A stretch of DNA of 64,000 nt, from the NCBI GenBank assembly GCA_963693365.1, contig CAVNZM010000015.1:4712001-4776000 (forward strand). Reading direction: 5' to 3'. Shown piece after piece: positions 13,161 through 34,000 of the stretch (the stretch's first letter is position 1; every line of letters begins with the position of its first letter). Origin of the DNA: Amoebidium appalachense (taxonomy: Eukaryota > Ichthyosporea). The notes below the pieces were generated by a model. The model had not been told where the DNA came from and did no database searches. It saw only the letters and a list, made by a program, of their open reading frames with translations. The position numbers and the translations under genes are program-made.

Positions 13161-15277
13161 TGAATGCGTCAAAAAGTACGAAGTACACAAGAACAAACGG
13201 ATAACACGATGCAGAATGCAAGCCATACATAAAGAGTATGCATAATAAGCAGAGCCCATCCTCAGGGGGGGCCCACGTCATCCACAGTACCCGAGTTTCG
13301 ACCTATTCCCCTCGTTAACGAAACCCAACTCAGATACTGTTTCACTTGAACATGAGTAGGTCACCCGTCTTGATCAGAGACGAGCAGGGTTGCTTATGCA
13401 GGCAAGGGCAGTGGGAAAGGCCGGGGGTTAAAGTTGCAGCAGTAAGCAGAAGCAAGAAAAATATAGATAGGAACTCAGGAGACGGGGCTTCTAGGAAGCT
13501 CCCCCGTCGATACCTAAGTCGATACTTCCCTGGCTAACATGGGGGGGGGGGGGGGAGGGGAGGGCGGAGGTAGGGGAGGAAGGGGAGGGGACGGGGGGGG
13601 GGGGGGGGGGGGGGGAGAGGGGGAGAACGACGGGGGGAGAGTTAGTGTGTGTGTGTGCGCGCGCGCGTGTGCGCACGCGCGTAAGCAAGCATGTGTGTCA
13701 AAATGTGTGGGTAGGTGTCTGTATGTTGGCAATTTTTTTTTCCCTACTGTACATGTGCCGTTAACACTATGCCAGGTCGATATCACACACAGTATTGGTT
13801 TAAAGCCCGCCATTTACTCTTAAGTGTATCTGTATTTGTGCACCGACCCATGACTGTTTTCCTGGTATCCCCCCCCCCCGGCCCCCCACACACACAACCT
13901 CCCCACACACACACCCTGCCCACTCTCTCTCTGTGTGTACCCTAATTATGTACATCCCCGCAATTTTATATACCCGTAATTCTGTATATCCGGTTTGAAG
14001 TGTTATACGTTTTGGCTTTACATCCCCTTCAGCCCATATATAAACTTCACCCCCTGCCTCCCACAAGTGTATCGATGTCTATAACCGGTCGATGTGTGTA
14101 TGTGGCCCATGGCGCTTCCCGTCCCTCTTCCTTGAACATTCCTCCCCCCTCCCCCCCCCCCCCCCTCCCACCCCTTTCCGCTTCTTCTTTCCACCCTTGT
14201 CCTGCCCACTCCCCCTTAAACTCCCCCCTCCCCCCAAACCCCACACCCACCCATCCAGCAAGAACAGGCGGCCCAGGAACGTAAAAAAGTAAAGCCGAAG
14301 GACAACCACCACCTAAACGGCTGTAATCGCAGGCATGCCAGACCCCCTTGTGTATTCATCCTCAAGAAACATCACCTCATCACCTTCACCTTCTTTCCTG
14401 CCTTGCAGTATTCTTCAACTCAACACAACCCTTCAACCAAAACATGACGTCTAATCAAACATCCCATCAGAAGTTACCTATTCAAAAAAAAGCCTCGCTG
14501 ATCAGCAATCTATCTCTTATGTACACTAACTGAAAGAAAGCATAAACATGGAAATTAAATCTCATGTCACCCAAGGACAAGCAGCCACATACCAGAGCAG
14601 CCACAGCAACAGGTACCAGACCGGAGCGGAACAAGGACCCTGGGCCCACCGCTGCAAGATGTAAAGGTGTATCAAGACGGGTCTTCCCTAACGCCAAAAC
14701 ATGCACAAGGAAAACAAAGAAAGGAATACACTTGTCTCTTCCCCTCCCCCCCCCCCCCCCCTCCCCCCCCCCCCACCCGGCCAGCCCCCCCGCCCCCCCC
14801 CTCCCTCTCCCCCCCCCTTCCCGGTGTAGAATGTATTCTGTCCGTACCTCCTCAGGCATTCCCCACCCGTCCCCCTTCTTCAATTAAACTTCCCCTACTT
14901 CTCCCCCCTCCCCCCCTCGCTCCCCCCTCCCCCCCCCTCCCTCTTGCTCTCCCCCCCCCACCAGGGGGGGAGGGGGAGGGCTTAACAAACTACTGCTTAC
15001 GTAAAAACCGTTGGTCAAATTGAAAAAGTCGAACAACCTTTAGGATGTAGGGTGACGTGTGTTCAAGAGAGTTGGTGACTGAAAGTATTAGGTGATTTTG
15101 AGCAGCCGAAAATAGACAAAAACGAAGAGAGGGAAAGGGGAGGGAGGGAGGGAGGGAGGGAGGGAGGGAGGGGAAAAGTGTCCGGGGGAAGTGCTAAAAA
15201 AAAACCACAGCAAAGATCCTCTTAATAAGCTTTGGAGGATTATTACCTGTGCGTACTAGGGGACGTAGAAGAGACAT
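6222..15277 (-). CDS. Mitochondrial large-subunit ribosomal protein mL45 (Tim44-like domain), multi-exon
   Basis: A Tim44/mL45-type protein of the mitochondrial ribosome, which in other organisms helps couple translation to the inner membrane. Confident minus-strand exons in coding order: 13046-13076, 11735-11829, 10960-11068, 10100-10198, 8930-8969, 7770-7823, 6990-7097, 6222-6377 (stop 6222-6224). Every junction has AG/GT borders, and phases agree across all seven introns, giving about 229 residues. Family-like stretches are [17 protein letters not shown], the segment ending VMVRLHHRQ, and [19 protein letters not shown], which match the order of conserved blocks in mL45. Tentative 5' exons are 15247-15277 ([10 protein letters not shown]) and 14593-14651. 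Their joined product is Arg-rich, free of acidic residues and resembles a mitochondrial presequence, but a small exon between 14593 and 13076 is still needed for phase (14251-14320 would fit). The 31-bp and 40-bp exons are unusually small. Several introns carry the dispersed element described elsewhere. Confidence 0.82.
6605..6800 (-). repeat. Intronic dispersed element, two partial copies
   Basis: On the minus strand, about 6800-6720 matches the element end with a boundary near GTGTACTTCGTACTC. Positions 6645-6605 match the other subfamily end (TTTCCAACCC to GCATACATCA) followed by a C-run. Both are in sense with the mL45-like gene. Confidence 0.6.
7102..7335. repeat. (TG)n / TACGTG microsatellite
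   Basis: About 230 bp of TG repeats interrupted by ACG and ATA units. On the gene's sense strand it is (CA)n leading to the acceptor at 7098-7100. Confidence 0.9.
7425..7505 (-). repeat. Intronic dispersed element, partial copy
   Basis: On the minus strand this matches the segment from GAGGATAACTCTGC to a position close to the C-run end of the element. Diverged, sense to the mL45-like gene. Confidence 0.45.
8068..8442 (-). repeat. Intronic dispersed element, near full-length copy 1
   Basis: About 375 bp almost identical to 13153-13527 in the same gene. On the sense strand it runs from CTTAGGTA through GCAACCCTGCTCGTC, GGTCGAAACTCGGG and GAGGATGGGCTCTG to TTTGACGCATTC and then a C-run. It has no convincing open frame. 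Confidence 0.85.
8715..8856 (-). repeat. Intronic dispersed element, 5'-truncated copy
   Basis: On the minus strand it starts near GTTCTGTGGATGACTTGGGC, continues through GCATACTCTTTGCGTA and ends ATAACACATTC before a C-run. Sense to the mL45-like gene. Confidence 0.75.
9588..9730 (-). repeat. Intronic dispersed element, second subfamily
   Basis: The minus strand reads GATGGGCTCTGTTGAAGTG, then GTCTCCTCCATGTTTCCAAC and GCATACATCA before a C-run. It closely matches 53255-53397, which lies on the opposite strand of the window but again in sense with its own gene. Confidence 0.8.
9774..10095. repeat. (GA)n with short (GT)n inserts
   Basis: Long GA repeats broken by brief GT tracts and a G-run. 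They lie within an mL45-like intron beside the donor at 10099. Confidence 0.95.
11523..11652 (-). repeat. Intronic dispersed element, second subfamily, diverged
   Basis: The minus strand contains GATGATGGGTTTTGTT near the start and GTGTCTCCTCCATAATTC near the end, colinear with 9588-9730 and 53255-53397. Confidence 0.65.
13153..13527 (-). repeat. Intronic dispersed element, near full-length copy 2
   Basis: Nearly identical to 8068-8442, with only a few substitutions or indels noticed over about 375 bp. It lies in the intron upstream of the 31-bp exon of the mL45-like gene, sense orientation, C-run end nearest the acceptor. Confidence 0.85.
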
Positions 15278-15699
15278 ATTGCCGTTCACTTCAAAAAACA
15301 ACGTGAAACGATGGTCAAGAATAGTGTGTAAAACACCGTCTCGGGTCAGTCTTGCATGCGGGGCAGACTGCTTCACGTGAAGCTTATATATGCTGATGAT
15401 TTGCTTGTCACCGTGGGAATCCGTGCACCTTAAAACGTAGGAGTAATAAACGAGTTATCTCTGCGAAGTCGCAAAATTCTACTAATGCTTCAAGTTGATC
15501 CTCGACCCTAACTGGCCTTCCAAACGAGTGTATACAATCTGCTCTCTTCAACCCTAGAGTTTCTTCTCGCTCGAACCTGTTCTCTACTACCTCAGAAACA
15601 CTTATACACTGTTATCACTTAGTGTAAAGCCCCAGTTTTGAATCTTCCTCACAGATGTTTTCGGTGTGATGTTTTCGGTGATCTTCCGAAAATCTACTC

Positions 15700-15830
15700 T
15701 CTCCCCCTTCTCCTGTGTGTGGTCTCACGTGGCGGTGTGGAAACTTTCGCGGCTCGCGCAGTCTGCGCAATTCTGATTGGTTCACCTTCCAATGGTGCAA
15801 TATAAACCAATCAAAAACAGCCCATATTGC
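15700..15830. promoter_or_regulatory. Putative bidirectional promoter region with CCAAT motifs
   Basis: The 900-bp spacer between the divergent mL45-like gene (start about 15277) and PRCC (start 16177) holds ATTGG at 15776-15780 and CCAAT at 15789-15793 and 15808-15812. A GC-rich segment with GCGCAGTCTGCGC lies just upstream at 15757-15769. Clustered CCAAT boxes between divergent genes are typical of shared promoters; no TATA box or start site can be assigned. Confidence 0.35.
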
Positions 15831-16176
15831 CAAAAACAGTTATTTATTTACGCAAACTCTTTCAGACAAGCTCACCTTCGATCCCTCGCGAGCTCTCTCT
15901 GGCACACCCTACCACTGTCTCCCTTTTCTTTTTTTCTTTCTTTTTTTTCTTTTTTTCTTTTTTTTTTTTTTTTTTTTTTTTGGCAAAAAGGGCCGCCTCA
16001 AGTAGATGTATAACGTCGCACGTGCGGCAACACGTCAGTACGTGTTAGCTCTGGACCGCAAGTTTCAACCCCTCCCCGCGACTTTTTTTTTTGCCTTTTG
16101 TCTAGCTGGGAGATTAGCTAATGTTGTTTTTATCACATGTTCTATCCCTATTAGCATCTACCAAAAAATAGCAGAG

Positions 16177-26950
<10,774 letters not shown>

Positions 26951-26954
26951 CATG

Positions 26955-27105
26955 ATTTCGACATTATAATTCTCAACGTCATACTGAACAAATGTGAATA
27001 TGGCCTGTTCAATAGTGACTAATAGATGTGTAATAATTGGTTGGGTTGAGAACCACATTTTAGACTACTACGTCACTTTCGGAAGCTTTGAGGCTACACG
27101 ATGTA

Positions 27106-27149
<44 letters not shown>

Positions 27150-27440
27150 CTGATTTCGAGGGTCCCTGCCTGAGTCCCCCCCCCCCCCCCCCCCCCCCCA
27201 AAAAAAAAGGTCCGCAACTAATTAATGGCTAAGATTTTAAGGCTTATTGGTTTGATGCTATTACCATAGCTAATGAGAACGTGTTATGTAAAGCAACGCC
27301 TGACATCCATGTACCTGATATGACACCGTGTGGATATGCATACCGAGCAAAAAACCGCCCATACCTAAATTCGGTCCGAATCTGCGCCTCTCAAAGTAAA
27401 TATTTAAAGCAGAAACCATACTACTATATATTACGTAGTG
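26955..27440 (+). mobile_element. Degraded 3' end of a LINE related to the copy at 41550
   Basis: Colinear with 44495-44960. It contains a decayed version of the last about 30 codons (GATGTGTAATAATTGGTTGG and GTTGAGAACCACAT), then (CA)n at 27112-27146, then AGCTGAT, CAACTAATT, GACATCCATGTACCTGAT and ACCGAGCAAAAAACC in the same order as the intact copy. The frame is destroyed by indels. Confidence 0.8.
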
Positions 27441-27484
27441 GCAACCAATCGATTATACACAAAAAGAGCACAAGGCTTCATGTA

Positions 27485-28612
27485 GCCTCTACGAATATTC
27501 CTACTTTTCTGGTTGTTCTATAAAAACCCTTTTTTTCGTGCCAAAACTTCCCGCCAAAATCTCCATATTTGGCTTATCGGTGCGATCGTATTGTATGTAT
27601 GCATTCGGTGGATACTATTATATATGAACGTAAAACCACACCGTGTCATCCACACAGTATCTTAGCTGCTGGGACACTTTCCGGACTTTGTCAGTTTCGA
27701 TAATTTTCCCTGTGCCCCAACCGAGGGAAGTTTTCGGTTTCGTCGGGCGCCCGATTTCATCAAAATGTTTGCGGCTATCCGCGCCGGCCAGGTCAAAAAA
27801 GACGCGTATGTGGCTGCGGAAGCGGCTGTGATCGATAAGTGTGACGGTGAAAGAGTGGGGAAAAGGCCATGTTAAATCACCGTCCCGACTCCCGGCACAC
27901 AGGCAGAAGTACACGGACATACGACCTGCAACCTCGGGTTTGTCGCCATTTGGATATACCCCCAGAACGAAAGAATAGCCGCTGGGAAGCGTTGCTCGTG
28001 TTGTGTAATGGCATATGCCAACAGCGTTATTTTCCTTTTCGCTCCACTTCTTCAAGTACACAAAGGCACCCATTGTCCGCCTTTTGAATCGGGTTGATCG
28101 TCAGGAGAGAATTGCCATGCCATCACCAAGTCACGCGCTGTGATTTCCTCCTGAAGACTCTCTACGTGCTTGTACAGGAGGGGCGTGTGGGCCTTTGTCT
28201 TTCTATGTTCCTCCATGTTGCGACATTGAATTTCATCCGTACAGCCAGGAACCAGACAGGGAACAGAGGTTGACAGGCAGGCAGCAAGGTGCTCTGTGGG
28301 CAGCGAATAATAGAAACACTTGAGAAAAGACTATTTAAAAAAGCATTTACTAAAGTAAACGAACCTAAATAGCGCAGAAGAAAACTGCCAAGTTACTGTA
28401 GTCAAGTACACAGCCCAAGCTCTAGTAGTAATTGCTACAACAACCAAAAAAGTAGGAATATTGCAATCTCAAAAAATGTATGGACCGGCGTTATTTGCGC
28501 GCGATTTGACTGATTAACCAAATGTGGAAATTTGGGCGGAAAGTTTTGGCGCCCAAAAGTTCTTTTTTTTATTTGAAATTACTATGTAAAAAAAGCAGGA
28601 ATGTTAGAGGAA
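27485..28612. repeat. Inverted repeat pair bracketing the TRAF MATH exon
   Basis: The left arm (about 27485-27600) and right arm (about 28495-28612) are imperfect reverse complements. Shared core on one strand: CCAAAT(A/G)TGG, GGCGG(G/A)AAGTTTTGGC and, further out, AG(T/C)AGGAAT(A/G)TT. They enclose exon 2 (27618-28293) of the TRAF gene. Confidence 0.6.
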
Positions 28613-29495
28613 TGTCAGATCCGGTGGTCTCTACTGGCGCAAGCTTATCTATCCTCAATCTTCCCCACCTTCCCGTGCCTTCCCTCCCCCCCTCCGACCC
28701 TCCCCCTTCCCCTCCCCCCTCTCCCCCCCCCCCTTCCCCTCCCCCCTCTCCCCTCCCCCCCCCCCCCCCCCCCCTCCCCCTCCCCCAAACACACATACAC
28801 ACACCACACACAGACACACACAAACACACTTGCACACACTGTGACGCACACACAATAACATTAATACAGTGTAGTACACAAACCCACCACTACCAACACG
28901 TACGACCTCTTTAAAATTTTGCACGCGTGAAACCCCAGCCAATAACAGCGCCTCCAAGGAATTCTCTAAAGGTAAATTCAAAGCAGCAAGCATACCTTGA
29001 AGTTCGTATTCGTTTCCTTGCACTTTCTTGCCGCAGTGCTCACAAACAACCACATGATTATTGGCACGTATATGTGTACGCCTGCATATCCCTCCGTGGC
29101 ACCACCACACCACACCCCTCGTTTGCACACTTGACTGGCTCAAAGGGGCAGCGTGCCGCGTGCTCTGTTATGGTCCCTATAGTGCACGTGTGCTTACACC
29201 CCCTTTCCTTGTTGCTGCAGCTCAGCTCGAGGTTGCCGTGTGTGCGAGTCAAAAGCTTGCCAAAATCCACTAGATTTTCTTCACCGATTTCTTCTCTGTC
29301 GTTTGGGCAAGGTTTTTTCTCGTCTCCTAGCCACTGTCCTATGCAGGGACGGCAGAAAACACACTCGTGATGGTCTCCGGATTTTGCCACACAGCGTGAC
29401 TCCTTGCTGCGACCCTCTGTGCAGATGTTACACACAAAGTCCTTGGCTGGCGTGGCGGAGCCAGGCAGAAACCGTGAAAGCTCAAACCTCTCCAT
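27618..29495 (-). CDS. TRAF-family protein (RING, TRAF zinc fingers, MATH), two reading-frame breaks
   Basis: A two-exon minus-strand gene. Exon 1 is 29495-28996. The RING at about residues 22-66 shows CNIC, HECVFCRPC and CPNDRE. TRAF-type zinc fingers follow (SCSNKERGCKHTC, EHAARC, VKCANEGCG, VCEHCGKKV). Exon 2 is 28293-27618, with another finger (EHLAAC, VPGC, MEEHRKTKAH) and then a MATH domain (GYSFVLGVYPNGD, WPFPHSFTVTLIDHS, YCVDDTVWFYV). Phase at the intron agrees (CAAG/GTATGC to CACAG/AG). Such proteins are receptor adaptors and E3 ligases in animals and also occur in some protists. Break 1 lies at about 29075, before HVVVCEHC, where the frame runs into TAA. Break 2 lies at about 28078, just before the MATH domain in a GGG run, where one extra G would rejoin the frames. 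Either this is a pseudogene or the consensus has indel errors. An alternative ATG is at 29510. Confidence 0.8.
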
Positions 29496-29506
29496 AGTAA
29501 ATTCTT

Positions 29507-29510
<4 letters not shown>

Positions 29511-29547
<37 letters not shown>

Positions 29548-29570
29548 GGGGGGGGGGGGGGGGGGGGAAG
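29511..29570. repeat. A-run joined to a G-run
   Basis: About 29 A then about 28 G immediately upstream of the TRAF start. On the gene strand this is C-run, T-run, then GCAAG. Confidence 0.9.
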
Positions 29571-29813
29571 AAAGAAAGAAAGAAAAAAAGAAAAAGAAAA
29601 ACGTAATATATTGAGATGGTCAGTTATTGCGGGGTCGACTCTTCTTCTGGGTTTTCACCCCCAGTTGCCCGATGTTTGTACAATTTATAAAGCTACCAGC
29701 TGCAGACAAAGACGGTGTTTGTTCAAAGTCATGAGAAGGGGAAAAGAAGGCTTTTTTTATACTGAAATTATTTGGGGGGGGGGGGGGGGGGGGGGGAGTA
29801 TTTGTTTCGTCGT

Positions 29814-30715
29814 TCAAAAGGTGAAAGAAAAGACGTTGATTATAACAAGTTCAGAGCTTCTGTACAAGTTTTTCAAAATGAAGTTGAACTCTTGTGAGTT
29901 GTATGGTGGAGTGCCAATTTGCATTGCGCGAAAATATCCGAGGGGGTCAAGGGCAACAATAATAGCATGCCAGGGATACTTCATGCATAGAATTCGAGCG
30001 CAAGGATAGTGAGTTGAGGGATAAAGAGGAGGGGGATGGAGGTGTTGACCCATGCGCGGAAAAAGGCACCAGTAATCGTGGCTTTTTTGGCTTGTTTGGA
30101 CTGGTATGAGTGCCAGTGCTTGAAACGCAAGATCTTTTGGGGTTTTCCTGCCACAATTTGATCTACATTTTTGTTGTGGTAGGTGCCAATGAGCCCATAT
30201 TGCGTACATTCAATATCAACTTCGAGCATAGAGTAGGTGTGTGACTCACGTTCGCACTCGAGTGTGAGGGCTGGGGGGTAGCATTTGTCCAGAAATTGTC
30301 GTTTGAGTGGTCTTACGAGGTCATGGTGGTGGGGGACCGTGTCGGGTGTGAGGAAAGCAATATATGCATCATCCATGTACCGAGCACCTACCACTATCAC
30401 TCGCATCATGATTTGCTGTCGGAGGCTTTTTTTCATAGTATTTTCGCCGTGGGAACAGACTATGATAGCGTTGGGAGCGCTTGTGGGGGAGCCCATGGGA
30501 ATGCCTACAAATTGCTTTACTATCTGTGCTACTCCTACCAGAAAATAGGCATTGTTGAGGTCGAATTTGTGTCCCGTATTTGGGCGAGGGTGAGGTGTAC
30601 ATATTGTTTGTTGGGGTGGGGGCCAAGTTTTCCATCTGCTTTCTTTCCCGATTGACACCGAGACATAGTCTTCATGCGGGAATTTGTGGGCTGCTATATC
30701 GAGTAGCCATTACGG
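29814..30715 (-). mobile_element. Reverse-transcriptase remnant, possibly Penelope-like
   Basis: A minus-strand frame from about 30715 to 29981 carries reverse-transcriptase motifs in order: FPHEDYVSVS, FVGIPMGSPTSAPNA (motif B-like), ARYMDDAYIAF (catalytic YMDD box), LTLECERESHTYSMLEVDIE and FKHWHSYQSKQAKKA. The pattern after the YxDD box (hydrophobic-E-V-D-I, GLIGTYHNKN, then a K-rich helix and RA) resembles Penelope-like and related algal reverse transcriptases more than LINEs. Upstream fingers motifs and any endonuclease are missing. A second frame (about 30010-29814) seems to continue it after a frameshift. It is a non-functional fragment; the family assignment is tentative. Confidence 0.65.
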
Positions 30716-31700
30716 TTTGTGGTGGGGTCACACTTGCTCTGTAGGTTTTATCACCACAAATTGTCGGGATATAACCGCATTATCCGCATATGCTCACACG
30801 AATGATATTTAATTATAACATTCTGATAGCTAAATTTATGGGCCCACATCATTAGGACATACCCACGTTAGTGGGAAATACATAGCCATATTAGTGGGAT
30901 ATAACCACATTGTCGATCGGGATATACCCACAAATTAGAGAAATATGTAAATAGCCACATGTATATCACTGAAATATATCCAAGGCAAATTAATGTGGCC
31001 TCCTGTACTAATAAGATGATGGCTGGGGTCAAGCTTAGTGCTCACTCACCTTTAAAATGTAAACTAATTCAACGATTGGTTATAAACAATGTATGTGTGT
31101 ATATGAATGTAAAACATTAGGGGTGCGATGGCACTCACCCCATAAAGAAATCAAAGCCGGTTTACCTGTAATGTGTTTAATTGTACACTGCTGTGACTTG
31201 TGCTAAAGCCGCACACAACACTTGGTTTTATATTGTTAAGCAAAATTTTACAACATGCTCTGTCGTATAATTTCTAGCTTAAAAGTTAACGTTCTGGGAT
31301 GGGAAAGCACGCTTGGCATCTTTTCACATTATGCCATATGGCAACTTGTACGGTATATAATGAACGGCAATGTAATTAAATGCAACTCTAAGAGTTACCA
31401 CGCCTTGATCGCGAAACAAAACAGCAAATACGCTAAACGAGTGTTATCTAAATTATGAGTGGTACATGAGATGGTATTTTTCAAGAAATTCATCGAACTA
31501 AAGCATCCCATGCAAACAAGTCGGGACTCTACTCGTTTCGTGAAAAGTCCATTGAAAATGTGGGATATGCAGATAAACCGGGCACCTTATCTACCGCAGA
31601 CACTATGTATATACACACACTCAAACCGGGCATACCACCACCGTAGTCGAACCAATGAGAGCCCGTGGTTAAAACTTGTTCGTAGGTTTGAGTGGATTGG
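30716..31700. other. AT-rich spacer with short GGGATATA-type repeats
   Basis: About 30765-30960 contains several degenerate repeats of GGGATATA(A/C)CC(A/G)CA separated by 30-50 bp. The rest shows no recognised gene. Confidence 0.5.
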
Positions 31701-31710
31701 AGGGCTGGAG

Positions 31711-31747
<37 letters not shown>

Positions 31748-31924
31748 TTCACGTGCACCGTGACTGGCGAGGCTGGGGTGTAAACCCTCGGCTAAGAGTG
31801 GTAAAAATATCAGTAGTACTAGTTTGGTAAAGGTGCGATAGCTCAGATGATTGCACAATTAGCACCCTCACTAGGGTACAGTCGGTGCTGTGTGGAAGAC
31901 GGTGTGTGTGTGTGTGTGTGTGTG

Positions 31925-31959
<35 letters not shown>

Positions 31960-32760
31960 GGGGGGGGGGGGGGGGGGGGGGGGTGAAGGGAGGGGAGGGG
32001 CTGGAAAGAGAAGTGTTGGAGCGGCAAAAAGGAATAAAGATGAATTGACTTACCTATCGACAATTATCGATGAACGTATCTTCCTAGACTTGTAACTGTA
32101 AATAGATGAACAGCACCACCATCACAAAGTTGTACAAGTAAGAGACATATTGCACCCGAGCGAGATATCCCGTGAAAATGTGTAGAATCGCGTGGTTTCC
32201 TGGCCCAACGTGGCTGAAATGAGAAGGAAAACCAACATGTAGAGAGAGCGACGTGGGTGTGGTTTACTGTTAAATGATTGGCTGAAAATGCGATAGATAA
32301 CGATGTGGCGGTAGCCGGGATGGTCGTGACGAAGGCTCTGGTGGCGCATAGGCGGACGGCGGAAAGCAATCCAATCAGAGCCTGCGTTTAAAGTTCAAAT
32401 ATTTAAGGCCAGTATAATGTCATGTGATTCATGTCGGCTCCCGTATTGTGGCGGCTATATATATACGTCATCCCTCAGCTGATCAGAGCCAGCCCCCCTC
32501 CCCCCCCCCCCACCCCCTTTCTCCTCCTCCTCCCCCTCCCCCCTTCCCCCCTCTCCTCTCCCTATCCCACCCGGAAGGAAATAAGAGAAACAAGAACACT
32601 AGCAAAGAGGTTACCAAGCAAACACAAATACTCAAACGGACGGCCTGGGGCAAAAAAAATAAAATCTACACTTGCACCACATATAATCATTTGAAGTGCT
32701 ATTTAAATATATACATCACATAAATATCAGCTCTAGAGTGAGCTAGTATTGGGATTTAAG
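31701..32760. other. Unassigned sequence with C/G runs; possible minus-strand exon
   Basis: A C-run (31711-31746) and G-runs (31926-31982) flank complex DNA. On the minus strand, 32217-32092 after TTTCTCATTTCAG reads a hydrophobic frame ending IYLQLQV and a stop. An overlapping frame has a signal-peptide-like MLVFLLISATLGQ. I cannot choose between them. Confidence 0.3.
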
Positions 32761-32819
32761 TTGTGGCAACCCTGATGTTGTTTGTGTGTGCGCCACGTCT
32801 GTTTGAACTAAGGGTGCAG

Positions 32820-32909
32820 GATCCCGAGCGGGAGGGGGGATGGGGGAAGGTGGGGAAGGGACGGGGGGGTGGGGGGGGGGCAGGTGTGTGTGTGTGTGTG
32901 TGTGTGGGG

Positions 32910-32946
<37 letters not shown>

Positions 32947-33000
32947 GGGTGGGGGGAGGGGGGGGGAGGGGGGGATGGGGGGAGGATGTAGGCATGAAAA
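32820..33000. repeat. G-rich block with (GT)n
   Basis: G-runs and two GT tracts (about 32884-32905 and 32913-32943). On the minus strand this is C-rich and (CA)n. Confidence 0.9.
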
Positions 33001-33120
33001 CAAAAGACGTTGCAAACCAATAAAAACCAGTAACGAGCACTGGGAGAGAAAAAAAGAAAGCAAAAAAACGAGAGAGAGAGAGAGCAGACAGAAAACACCT
33101 CAACAGAGCCCATCCGATGA
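32985..33120 (-). repeat. Dispersed element, second subfamily
   Basis: The minus strand begins near GATGGGCTCTGTTGAGGTG at about 33115 and is followed by TTTTCTGTCTGCTC and a diverged remainder. If the adjacent minus-strand exon ends as drawn, this element supplies its stop codon. Confidence 0.5.
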
Positions 33121-33204
33121 TGATAAAGGAAATCCCATGCCTGAACAAAAGAGAATTTTCCGCTTCTTAACCTCTCGCACGTAGCCCTCCCGTGCAGAAA
33201 GGAG

Positions 33205-33240
<36 letters not shown>

Positions 33241-33380
33241 CGTGTGTGGGGGAGGGGGGGGGAAAGGGGGGGGGGAGGGGGAGGGGGGCAGTACACAACC
33301 TGCCCTGCTGGGTCTGAAAAGGCCTCCTGTGATGGATAGAAAAAGCCAAGGCCCAAGACGTTAACAGCAAGACTGAACAC
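33100..33380 (-). CDS. Two minus-strand exons of an unassigned gene, possibly the F-box gene
   Basis: Exon 33300-33380 has a clear TTACCCTTCAG acceptor, the frame FSLAVNVLGLGFFYPSQE and a CAG/GTTGTG donor. It is in phase with 33204 downward, where (CA)nG precedes LLSAREGYVREVKKRK and a stop at 33100-33102; a GAG/GTTAAG donor in the latter is an alternative. Borders and phase 0 on both sides are compatible with the F-box gene whose last assigned exon (36130-36232) also ends in phase 0, but a 2.7-kb gap separates them. No function can be read from this fragment. Confidence 0.4.
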
Positions 33381-33696
33381 CTGAAGGGTAAATGGTGCAA
33401 GGCCCTTATATTAGTTGCCGCTGCTGAAGACGTGTTTAGTACGCCATAATCGTCTTTTCGCCCTAAATACAATACGCTTTTTGGGGGGCTACCAAACACG
33501 CCCTTACTTCTCCCTAACTATCGTTACTTCCTCAATAATATTTCAAGCCTCGTTACCTCCCCCTTCCCCCCTTCCCCCCGCCCCCTCCCCCCCCCCCCCA
33601 AATAGCCCCCTTTTGGCTCGGAGCTTCAGAGGCTCTCCCTGCCGCTTTTAATGTCTAAATAAGCCCCCCTACACACACACACACCCCGGCCTTTAA

Positions 33697-34000
33697 ACCA
33701 ACCACCACATCTCCCATTTTAGACAAGATCGAGGTTGATATGATCGAGGATTCCAATTGCCCCGATGCCGCATAAGATATTATCGAACTTATCAAGCGAT
33801 CGAGGGAGTGACGTCATTCTCGTCGAACCTATCAAGCGATCGAGGGAGTGACGTCATTTGGCCACACTTTCCCTTAGAATGACGCCACTCCCTCGATCAC
33901 TTGAGAAGTTCGATAATTTCTTAGGCGGCGCCAGGGCAATTTGGAATCCTCGATCGGATCAACCTCGATTTTGTCTAAAACGGGAGATGCAGTGGTTGGT
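33697..34000. mobile_element. Palindromic MITE flanked by TTAA/ATAA
   Basis: A 304-bp imperfect hairpin. The left end ACCAACCACC and CATCTCCCATTTTAGAC matches the reverse complement of the right end (ACCAACCACT, CATCTCCCGTTTTAGAC) over about 140 bp. It is flanked by TTAA (33693-33696) and ATAA (34001-34004), so the right flank has one mismatch. Internally, CGATCGAGGGAGTGACGTCA is tandemly duplicated in the left arm and present inverted in the right arm. No coding capacity. Confidence 0.85.

Noticed and set aside
14251-14320. Possible mL45-like exon supplying the missing phase
   Set aside because: Borders and phase fit, but the product is Trp-rich and unlike the family, and the complementary strand reads an equally plausible charged frame, so it is not included as an exon.
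31835-31905. tRNA-like sequence with GATAGCTCAGATGATTG
   Set aside because: Resembles an A box, but no B box or cloverleaf could be built.
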